Below are positions 1-6,305 of a stretch of 16,997 nucleotides of DNA, one piece after another. Positions within the stretch are counted from its first letter, which is position 1. Each line of letters opens with the position of its first letter. This DNA comes from JAJFKJ01 sp964443025 (GTDB lineage: Bacteria; Pseudomonadota; Gammaproteobacteria; JABCZS01): NCBI GenBank assembly GCA_964443025.1, contig CAYUEL010000038.1:1-16997 (forward strand). Reading direction: 5' to 3'. The notes under the pieces are model-generated. The model saw nothing but the letters and a program-made list of their open reading frames with translations, had not been told where the DNA came from and made no database searches. The position numbers were made by a program, and so were the translations under genes.

Positions 1-3
1 CCT

Positions 4-768
4 TTGTTTAAACACATCATTCGGCAAAATGAATCTACAACTCCATGGTATGTCGATATCTTATATTTTTCGGATAGCTGGTTTAAACATAAGGACGATT
101 CTGCTTGGGCACCTTTTTATAGTTATCTTTTTCAATACGGTTGGTATCGATTACAGTATAGTTTGAATCGTATTGAAATCGGCCTTATATGGCAATCTTT
201 TATTGAAGCAATTGAGCGTCGAAAATTACGACCCCGTCCTTATATTGCAGATACAGTGAGGCATTTGTTTGCCATTGCGTCAAGTCGCTATGCATCTTTT
301 GTACCGATAACCAATGAGACTTCTTATGCTCCTATAAAAATATTGCAGGAAGCTTTTTCGGATGTATATGGGTTAAAGAATTATTATCCGACGCTAATGG
401 CTCCTGATCTGATTGCTCAAGGTGAAGAAAATGCCGTGTATTACTCGTTATCCATTCCTACTTTATTAGAAGGAATTCCAACGAATCATCAAGATATACC
501 AATAATGCAAGACATGCGAGAAATAAAGCTATTACTGGAAACGTTCCATAGCCGCGCTGAATTAGTAAAAACACACGACGTGCTCAAGCGAACAAAGTTT
601 GAATTTTTTCACAGTGAAAAAGATGTGCATGGTGAAATTCTTCCCAGCCAAGAAATTCCAAAGCATGATAAACGGTTTATCTATTCAAAAACAGGTAAGA
701 ACGATGAGTTTTGTCCGTTTAGCACATTTTGGCGGGGGTGCATCAAAATTAGCTTAGAATCTGGGTAG
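4..768 (+). CDS. Unrecognised protein, probably 5'-partial at the window edge
   Basis: I do not recognise this protein. The frame is open to the first base of the window and the first possible start is a TTG at base 4, so the true start is probably upstream. The visible ~254 residues are soluble-looking, with no membrane segment or signal peptide. The N-terminal third is rich in Tyr, Trp and Phe, and the C-terminal third is charged (Lys, Glu, His). I see no catalytic motif. The 3' end overlaps the convergent adenosylhomocysteinase-like gene by 20 bases. The last residues look unnatural. In the +1 frame an ATG near 704 opens a short peptide that ends LAHFGGGASKLA, so a frameshift or gene remnant at this end is possible. 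Coding is supported by the length of the frame and the lack of a competing frame. The function is unknown. Confidence 0.55.
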   Translation: MFKHIIRQNESTTPWYVDILYFSDSWFKHKDDSAWAPFYSYLFQYGWYRLQYSLNRIEIGLIWQSFIEAIERRKLRPRPYIADTVRHLFAIASSRYASFVPITNETSYAPIKILQEAFSDVYGLKNYYPTLMAPDLIAQGEENAVYYSLSIPTLLEGIPTNHQDIPIMQDMREIKLLLETFHSRAELVKTHDVLKRTKFEFFHSEKDVHGEILPSQEIPKHDKRFIYSKTGKNDEFCPFSTFWRGCIKISLESG

Positions 769-2158
769 ATAAATTTTTACCTAAACTACGAGATTCAATC
801 CATTCAAGATCATTAAAGCTTATAAAAGGTAGATCAGGATAGAGTGTTTTATATTGAAATGTATTAAGCCAGTTGTTAACAATATAACGTTGAGCTGCTG
901 ACTCTAGCATAAAATTACCTTTTACATCGGGATATATTTCAACATGTTTAAGAGCTTGTAATACGCCACATAATAACAAAGCTCGAGTCATAGCCATTTT
1001 TTCTGCTGGGTCAGATTGTATAGTACGGTCAAAATTTACTGGAAATCCACCATTTACTATTTCGATTTTATTTTCTGTATAAGCAATCGCATGAATGGTT
1101 TGCAGCGGATCAGGGATTATTCTTGATTTAAATTGCAATTCTTTTAATAGACGATTAAATTCAATATCGCCCGATGAAAGGCTGATAAATACGCGATCTC
1201 TTCCATTCATGTGTAATAAATCAATGTCTTCGGTAATGTCTTTTCCTGTACAACCAAAGATATAATCGCACGATGCAATCAAGTTCTCAACTGAGGATGC
1301 TTTGATGGTATCACCCACCATAGCGAGACTTTCATTAAGTATATTTTGATCTTCATCGAACATACAAACAGTATAATTTTCTCGCAATAATTGTTTGGCT
1401 AATGCTTTACCTATAGCACCCAACCCAGCCACCCCAACGATCATATTTTTTTTATCTATTTTTTTTATACAGAGTTCAAGTGCCATTAGGGCAGATTCTT
1501 GAATAAAATATGGTTCAATCAGTTGTTTTGCAGCAGATTGTGCAACATTAATAATGGGTAATAAGGCGGCGCGCACATTTTCACTATAAACACCACGGCG
1601 TGTTTGCTCAACACCAACAATGGTTTTTCGTGATTTGAGAAGGTGTGGCGGCACGTGATCTATAGCCGATGCACCATCATCGAGGATAATAACTTGATCA
1701 ATATTCTTGCGCGCCATGCATTCTTCAGCATGTATCCAAAGTTTTTTTACATCTTCATTGTGTGCATGGGTAAATTCGCCGAGTAAATCGGGTATTTTCC
1801 CAGACAATACATACACGCCTTTTTTACGTAAACGCTCAAGCACGCTGCTATCACTGGAGTAGCACTTACCTGTAAAAAACATATGAGCGGGATTAGCGCC
1901 TAAGCGTATCAGTGCTTCAAATAGGCTCCCGGTGGTGTTTAACATATGCTGCGTGCCAATGAACACGACTTTGCTTAAGTCAGGCACGTTGTTGCTTGCA
2001 TGTACTTTTTTAACAATGGCATCCAGTACATCTAAATGGGGGAAAAGATTCGGGGCATCTTTAGGCTTAGCAATTCCCTGGAAGGTAGGGGCATTCCACA
2101 GAGCCTTCTTTACTTTTACTGGTGATAACAGAACGTTACTCACAAGCTGTCTCTCCAT
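749..2158 (-). CDS. S-adenosylhomocysteine hydrolase-like NAD-binding protein (divergent)
   Basis: The 469-residue protein has the layout of adenosylhomocysteinase, which splits S-adenosylhomocysteine into adenosine and homocysteine using bound NAD. Recognisable family landmarks, in order, are IILDDG at 157-162, a shortened GVEQTRRGV at 182-190 (family GxSEETTTGV), PIINV then Lys211 (family PAINVNDS..K), a Rossmann loop AGLGAIG at 244-250 and FGCTGKDI at 301-308 (family VTTTGxxDI). Identity to the canonical enzyme is low. The Asp-Asn pair that follows the catalytic Lys by four residues is Glu215-Pro216 here. The usual C-terminal NAD-contacting tail ending in KPDHYRY is missing. A changed reaction or a regulatory role is therefore possible. 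It lies 126 bp downstream of a methyltransferase on the same strand, consistent with removal of the methyltransferase product. Fold assignment is fairly secure; activity is inferred. Confidence 0.7.
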   Translation of the reverse strand: MERQLVSNVLLSPVKVKKALWNAPTFQGIAKPKDAPNLFPHLDVLDAIVKKVHASNNVPDLSKVVFIGTQHMLNTTGSLFEALIRLGANPAHMFFTGKCYSSDSSVLERLRKKGVYVLSGKIPDLLGEFTHAHNEDVKKLWIHAEECMARKNIDQVIILDDGASAIDHVPPHLLKSRKTIVGVEQTRRGVYSENVRAALLPIINVAQSAAKQLIEPYFIQESALMALELCIKKIDKKNMIVGVAGLGAIGKALAKQLLRENYTVCMFDEDQNILNESLAMVGDTIKASSVENLIASCDYIFGCTGKDITEDIDLLHMNGRDRVFISLSSGDIEFNRLLKELQFKSRIIPDPLQTIHAIAYTENKIEIVNGGFPVNFDRTIQSDPAEKMAMTRALLLCGVLQALKHVEIYPDVKGNFMLESAAQRYIVNNWLNTFQYKTLYPDLPFISFNDLEWIESRSLGKNLSTQILS

Positions 2159-2284
2159 TTAATGATCGTTTTTTGTTGTTGGGGTATCGCTATGTAAAAC
2201 ACTTATACCGGTAAAAATATCAATTTATTAAAGAGTTACCGATAATTCCATCCTACAGGAAACTAAGGTGCGCAACAAGTACCC

Positions 2285-3226
2285 TTAAGAAATTTTTAAG
2301 GTTACAATAGATTGGTTAAGGAAGTCGGGACCAATGTCATAGATGTGGGGAGTGAATTTTTTACTGATTTGATGGGTAATATGATCCCAATCATTAGGCT
2401 GCAAATATTGAACAAAAAAGTTTTTGCCAATATCAGGTGCGGTATCTGTGAAATAACCGGGTCTTATCCCAATGTTCGCCATGATATCGAAAGTGGCCGT
2501 GAGAAATACATATAACCGCTCATCTTCGGGCTTTTGATTGCCCGATGTAACACCATGCTCAATGATTAATACAAGCGCATCTTTGTTCGTATGATTAACG
2601 CATCGTACAAAATCATCCCAACGATTTTTTAACTCCATATGATGAAGTACCCATCGTGCTACCACGATGTCAAAGCGAGGTACATTAGATTGGGTCAATT
2701 CTTCAGGAGTTATAAAATGAATATCAGGTTGAGGTTCGGCATAGGGGTCGAAACCATAAATTTTAACGTTGGTTGCAATGTTGTTATCAAGAATAAACTG
2801 AGCCATCCATCGTTCATATCCGCCACCCCCACATCCAAATCCTAGCAGATTTAATGTCCCAGAATATTTATTGATAGAAAGAAGTTCCTTTTGAACAGCC
2901 TTATCAGATAACGAATCATGATAAGCAAACGACGCTAATGTACGTTGCGCATCCATGTTAATATTTTTAGAGAAACAGTGGTCAATGAAAGTCTTTGTTA
3001 GCGCTTCTAGCGGGATTGTGCTTTTTAAATAATCTTCAATTTTATCAACGTGGGTGCTTGCATAATCGCTTAGGAATTCAGAATAGATATCTGCGAGGTA
3101 GCTATCAGTCCGATAGAAATCACCTTTTCTCAGCAGATCTTTAATAGCCTCTTTGTCTTGCAACAATAAAAGGCTGGGCTTCAAATCTACATGTTTTAAA
3201 CACTTGGCGGTTCCGTTAGATTGCAT
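2285..3226 (-). CDS. Class I SAM-dependent methyltransferase
   Basis: A 313-residue soluble protein with a class I (Rossmann-like) methyltransferase core in its second half. The SAM-binding glycine-rich loop LLGFGCGGGG is at 127-136. The acidic residue expected to hold the SAM ribose is Asp160 in IYGFDP. The motif IV/post-I strand is FDIVVARWVLHHM at 185-197, a pattern typical of small-molecule methyltransferases. Residues 1-120 form a helical extension that could bind substrate. The ATG at 3226 gives a standard length. The gene starts 44 bp from the divergent oxidoreductase pseudogene and lies upstream of the adenosylhomocysteinase-like gene on the same strand, so the two may be cotranscribed. 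The substrate cannot be read from the sequence. The glycine loop lacks the usual acidic residue at its start (LLGFGCG, not xxDxGCG). Confidence 0.75.
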   Translation of the reverse strand: MQSNGTAKCLKHVDLKPSLLLLQDKEAIKDLLRKGDFYRTDSYLADIYSEFLSDYASTHVDKIEDYLKSTIPLEALTKTFIDHCFSKNINMDAQRTLASFAYHDSLSDKAVQKELLSINKYSGTLNLLGFGCGGGGYERWMAQFILDNNIATNVKIYGFDPYAEPQPDIHFITPEELTQSNVPRFDIVVARWVLHHMELKNRWDDFVRCVNHTNKDALVLIIEHGVTSGNQKPEDERLYVFLTATFDIMANIGIRPGYFTDTAPDIGKNFFVQYLQPNDWDHITHQISKKFTPHIYDIGPDFLNQSIVTLKIS

Positions 3227-3270
3227 AAAATGACTTCCTATGAACCATGATATTGTTTATATTATCAAAC

Positions 3271-3918
3271 ATGGTAACTATTTACGACATCGTTATTGTG
3301 GGTAACGGAATTCTGGGCTTTCAACAGCCTTCCAAATGGCACAAGAATCTCCCAATTTGAGCATTGCCGTGATAGGCCCCTTAAAGCGCCCTGGGGCTGC
3401 ATCCACTGCGGCAGGAGGCGATGTTGGGCTGTTTTGGTGAGATTACCACAAGCACTTGCGACTCATCTCAGGGGCAGCAGGTCTTAGATTTTGCCATCAA
3501 CTCAACAACATTGTGGCCTAGTTGGCTTGAAGGGATTAATGCAGCGCTGAACCCTCTTGAGCGAATGCATATTCGACCCGGTACATTCGTCATTTTAAAT
3601 ACCGAGTCTGCTAAACATGAAAATGAAAATTACGAAAGTATCATTGCGGCGTTAAAGCAGCATCAACAATCTTTTGAAGACGTCGACCCGAATAAAATTC
3701 CAGGGTTGATGACGAATACTTCAGATTATGTTGAGGGTGTAAATAACCATTGGCCCAAACTAATTAATTTGCTTGATAAAGATGTACTCAAGCGCGAGTT
3801 AATTAAAGCGGGTTTTGCCGTTGAAACTATTAGGATACTTGATCGCACAGATTATCCAGCAGATCGCCGATTAGATGGAAGGGAATGCGTGGGGTTGGTG
3901 GGGTTAAGCAATTCGTAA
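3271..3918 (+). pseudogene. Frameshifted DAO-type FAD oxidoreductase N-terminus joined to a methyltransferase C-terminus
   Basis: From the ATG at 3271 the first frame reads MVTIYDIVIVGNGILG, the FAD dinucleotide-binding loop of DAO/glycine-oxidase-like flavoproteins. Homology then moves to a second frame at about 3320 (STAFQMAQES, IAVIGPLKRPGAASTAAGG) and back to the first frame near 3421 (MLGCFGEITTSTC), where it continues to about IPGL near 3709. Two indels are needed: -1 near 3319, and +1 or -2 near 3418. With them repaired, only about 145-150 residues of a normally 350-500 residue enzyme are present. The last ~55 residues look like something else: LLDKDVLKRELIKAGF and LDGRECVGLVG resemble the C-terminus of a class I methyltransferase. 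An internal deletion probably fused two genes. The 3421-3918 part is still open, but a functional product is unlikely. Confidence 0.7.
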
Positions 3919-3956
3919 TTTTACTGCGTATGGGTGCGACATAGGAATATTTTGTT

Positions 3957-4235
3957 TCAAAACTCGTCCCCTTTTGGCATCTCATCGTGCCATTGTTGAT
4001 CTTCTTTTGTGCGTTTTGTTGCTGATTCCAAGCTAATCAATTTCAATACTTTACTAATCTGTTCTAAAGCGATGAAATGAATCTGTGCGCCCTCTGCTTC
4101 AATCGTATCATTATAATATTTTGTAATTACAAAACCTTGCTTGGGTTGATAAGCTTGAAGGAAAGAACGAAACCCCCTGGTCAATTTAGGCCTTGTCATA
4201 TTACTATATTTTACTTCGATCGGTAGTCCACCACG
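3957..4235 (-). pseudogene. C-terminal remnant of a DUF4143-type AAA ATPase
   Basis: Reading the minus strand from base 4235, the peptide starts RGGLPIEVKYSN and continues TRGFRSFLQAYQPKQGFVIT, ending at a stop at 3957. This resembles the C-terminal PD-(D/E)XK-like end of the widespread P-loop ATPases with a DUF4143 domain, where a GG-PIEVK strand is followed by a (K/R)GLRSF helix and a strand. The ATPase core (Walker A and B, several hundred residues upstream) is absent. An in-frame TGA lies directly before the homologous part at 4236-4238. An internal ATG at 4199 could open an 80-residue peptide, but nothing suggests that it is made. The upstream breakpoint coincides with the hairpin at 4237-4265. 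Confidence 0.6.
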
Positions 4236-4236
4236 T

Positions 4237-4265
4237 CAAGAGGGGGCGATTCGCTTCCCCTCTTG
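4237..4265. repeat. Strong inverted repeat at the end of the ATPase remnant
   Basis: The arms CAAGAGGGG (4237-4245) and CCCCTCTTG (4257-4265) pair perfectly over 9 bp. Inside, GCG (4246-4248) pairs with CGC (4252-4254) around ATT, leaving a 2-base TT bulge. There is no T-run on either side, so it is not a classic intrinsic terminator. It could be a dispersed palindromic element or an insertion scar, since it starts where homology to the ATPase stops. Only this copy is visible in the window. Confidence 0.55.
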
Positions 4266-4308
4266 CAACCTACTGAAATTTCTATTAATTACATTGAGTT
4301 ATTTGTCC

Positions 4309-4337
4309 TTGACAGCTGCTCTTCTTTTAAGTACAAT
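4309..4337 (+). promoter_or_regulatory. Sigma-70 promoter of yefM-yoeB
   Basis: TTGACA at 4309-4314 is a perfect -35. TACAAT at 4332-4337 is a one-mismatch -10. The spacer is exactly 17 bp. The -10 lies inside the repeated operator, consistent with autorepression by the antitoxin or the antitoxin-toxin complex. Confidence 0.85.
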
Positions 4338-4358
4338 TTTAAGTACATGTATTTAAAA
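4325..4358 (+). promoter_or_regulatory. Putative YefM operator of three half-sites
   Basis: TTTTAAGTACA occurs twice in direct orientation with a 12-bp period (4325-4335 and 4337-4347). An inverted copy with one mismatch, TGTATTTAAAA, follows immediately (4348-4358), so the second and third copies form a palindrome centred on TACATGTA. The array covers the -10 and the transcription start and ends at the Shine-Dalgarno AGAGG (4358-4362). As I recall, the E. coli yefM operator also uses TGTACA-type cores in a long and a short repeat. Binding here is inferred. Confidence 0.7.
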
Positions 4359-4368
4359 GAGGCTTTTT

Positions 4369-4620
4369 ATGGACACCCTATCTTATACTAACGCTCGTAA
4401 TCATTTGGCTCAAACCATGGATGAAGTTTGTTTAGATCATGCGCCAGTAATTATTACTCGGGGGAAAACGCGTCCAGCTGTGGTTATGATATCCCTGGAA
4501 GATTATCAAAGCATGGAAGAAACTAATTACTTACTACGCAGCCCGCATAATGCAGAACGATTGTTCGATGCAGTCAATGAAATTGAACAAATGATTGCTG
4601 AAAGCAAAAAGAAAAAATAA
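4369..4620 (+). CDS. yefM: YefM-type antitoxin (Phd/YefM family)
   Basis: An 83-residue antitoxin that is expected to bind and neutralise the YoeB ribonuclease encoded next to it and to repress its own promoter. The N-terminal ~60 residues show the Phd/YefM DNA-binding and dimerisation fold: SYTNARNHLAQTMDEV at 5-20, then the PVIITRG, PAVVMISLEDY and SMEET elements. The C-terminal part, rich in Glu and Lys, is the likely toxin-wrapping segment and is normally disordered until the toxin binds. The start is fixed by AGAGG six bases upstream of the ATG. The stop codon TAA shares one base with the yoeB ATG (TAATG), so translation is coupled. Length is standard for the family. Confidence 0.93.
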   Translation: MDTLSYTNARNHLAQTMDEVCLDHAPVIITRGKTRPAVVMISLEDYQSMEETNYLLRSPHNAERLFDAVNEIEQMIAESKKKK

Positions 4621-4874
4621 TGAAGATTGTTTACGCGACAAAAGCGGAAGAGGATAGACGCTTTTGGGAAATACATGATCCAAAAATGCTTGCAAAGCTA
4701 GATAAGCTAATTACAGATATCAAATTACATCCTTTTAAAGGAATTGGTAAACCAGAGCCTTTAAGGTTTCAGTATTCGGGTTATTGGTCGAGACGTATTA
4801 CGCAGGAACATCGTTTAGTTTATAAGGTGGTCGATAAAACAATTTATATCGCACAATGCCGTTTTCACTATTAA
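4620..4874 (+). CDS. yoeB: YoeB-type toxin, ribosome-dependent mRNA interferase
   Basis: An 84-residue protein of the RelE/ParE superfamily, YoeB branch, which cleaves mRNA in the ribosomal A site when freed from YefM. The family's catalytic residues are present at the same positions as in the 84-residue E. coli protein: Glu46, Arg65, His83 and Tyr84, the last two closing the protein as RFHY. Other family features are the FKGIGKPEPL segment at 39-48, YWSRRI at 55-60 and EHRLVYK at 63-69. The toxin thus appears intact and catalytically complete. Its stop overlaps the convergent gatB stop by four bases (4871-4874) with no terminator between them. It has probably been acquired, as it sits between degraded accessory genes and core genes. 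Confidence 0.95.
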   Translation: MKIVYATKAEEDRRFWEIHDPKMLAKLDKLITDIKLHPFKGIGKPEPLRFQYSGYWSRRITQEHRLVYKVVDKTIYIAQCRFHY

Positions 4875-6304
4875 GACAACTTCGCTTTCAAAATATCATT
4901 TAATTGTTGAGGGTTGGCTTTGCCTTTCGAGGCTTTCATGGCTTGGCCAACAAAGAAAGCAAAGAGTTTATCTTTGCCGCTGCGGTATTCGGCCAGTTGT
5001 TCGGGATGTTGCGCAATAATTTCATCGACCATCTTTTCAATGGCACCTGTATCTGTTACTTGTTTCAAACCTTTCGCGGCAATAATCTCATCGGGGTTGC
5101 CTTCGCGATTAAACATCGCTTCAAAGACTGTTTTAGCAAGTTTCGTTGAGATCGTTTGATCTTTGATGCGTGTCATTAACATGCCCATATCTTGCGCATT
5201 CACGGGACATTCTTCAATACCAAGATTGGCTTTATTCAACGCACCCAATAATTCACCGACAATCCAATTCGCTAATAATTGTGCATGTTCAGGAACTGCT
5301 TTTAATGCAACCTCAAAATAATCCGCTAATGCTTTGTTGCTCACTAATGTAGTTGCAGTATCGGGGGCTAATTTAAGTTTATCGATCAAGCGTTGACGTT
5401 TTTCAGCGGGTAATTCAGGTAATGTCGCTTTGATCTTGGCTATTTCTTCGGATGTGACTTTTACTGGCAACAAATCCGGATCGGGAAAATAACGGTAATC
5501 ATTGGCATCTTCTTTACTGCGCATGGTTTTAGTTTCATTCGTTTCGGCATTAAACAAACGTGTTTCTTGTACAATTCTGCCGCCGGATTCAATCACTTCA
5601 ATTTGACGTTCTATCTCATAATTGATTGCACGTTCCACAAAACGAAATGAATTGAGGTTCTTGGTTTCTGTGCGTGTTCCAAATTTCTCTTGACCTTTCG
5701 GGCGAACTGATACGTTTGCATCGCAACGGAATGAACCTTCTTGCATATTACCATCACAAATGTCGATGTAACGGAGAAGATTATGTAATGTTTTCAAATA
5801 AGCCACGGCTTCTTTTGCGGAACGTAGATCCGGTTCGGAAACTATTTCTAACAAAGGTACGCCAGCACGATTTAAATCAATACCAGATAAACCTTGAAAA
5901 TCTTCATGTAATGATTTTCCTGCATCTTCTTCAAGATGTGCACGTGTAATACCCACGCGCATGGTCGTATTGTCTTCAAGAATAATGTCTAAATGTCCAA
6001 CGCCCACAATCGGTAATTCATATTGACTGATTTGATATCCCTTAGGCAGATCAGGATAAAAATAATTTTTGCGTGCAAAAATAGATCGCTCATTAATGTG
6101 TGCATTAATGGCAACACCAAAGGTGATGGCTTTTTTGACTGCTTCAGCATTCAACACGGGCAACACGCCGGGTAAACCAATATCGATGTTACAGACTTGC
6201 GTATTGGGCATCGCGCCATAGGTAGTAGGACTTCCCGAAAATATTTTCGATTTGGTGTTGAGTTGTGCATGGACTTCAAGTCCGATAACGGCTTCCCATT
6301 TCAT
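4871..6304 (-). CDS. gatB: Aspartyl/glutamyl-tRNA(Asn/Gln) amidotransferase subunit B
   Basis: The 477-residue GatB subunit binds misacylated Glu-tRNA(Gln) or Asp-tRNA(Asn) and, with ATP, activates the side chain so that ammonia from GatA can amidate it. The N-terminus WEAVIGLEVHAQL, the GatB signature IDLNRAGVPLLEIVSEPD (about 145-162) and YRYFPDPDLLPV (about 271-282) are all present. The C-terminal ~150 residues form the helical and YqeY-like tRNA-binding tail. The metal-binding cysteines found near residues 25-45 in some bacteria are mostly replaced (KIFSGSP), as is common in proteobacteria. The ATG at 6304 is one base after the gatA stop, with AGGG about 10 bases upstream inside the end of gatA. 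It is the last gene of gatCAB. Confidence 0.97.
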   Translation of the reverse strand: MKWEAVIGLEVHAQLNTKSKIFSGSPTTYGAMPNTQVCNIDIGLPGVLPVLNAEAVKKAITFGVAINAHINERSIFARKNYFYPDLPKGYQISQYELPIVGVGHLDIILEDNTTMRVGITRAHLEEDAGKSLHEDFQGLSGIDLNRAGVPLLEIVSEPDLRSAKEAVAYLKTLHNLLRYIDICDGNMQEGSFRCDANVSVRPKGQEKFGTRTETKNLNSFRFVERAINYEIERQIEVIESGGRIVQETRLFNAETNETKTMRSKEDANDYRYFPDPDLLPVKVTSEEIAKIKATLPELPAEKRQRLIDKLKLAPDTATTLVSNKALADYFEVALKAVPEHAQLLANWIVGELLGALNKANLGIEECPVNAQDMGMLMTRIKDQTISTKLAKTVFEAMFNREGNPDEIIAAKGLKQVTDTGAIEKMVDEIIAQHPEQLAEYRSGKDKLFAFFVGQAMKASKGKANPQQLNDILKAKLS

Positions 6305-6305
6305 A

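Noticed and set aside
2159..2284. Separate promoter for the adenosylhomocysteinase-like gene
   Set aside because: Only poor matches (for example TATAAG without a correctly spaced -35) were found on the minus strand, so no promoter is called.
2283..2301. Inverted repeat CCTTAA / TTAAGG at the 3' end of the methyltransferase gene
   Set aside because: It lies across the stop codon, has a weak AT-rich stem and no T-run after it on the minus strand, so it does not meet the pattern of a terminator.
3296..3487. 63-codon plus-strand ORF starting at an ATG in 3296
   Set aside because: It is the out-of-frame reading of the flavoprotein remnant; the homologous residues are in the other two frames.
4904..5159. 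Two ~81-codon plus-strand ORFs antisense to gatB
   Set aside because: They are shadows of the gatB coding strand with no ribosome site or family resemblance.
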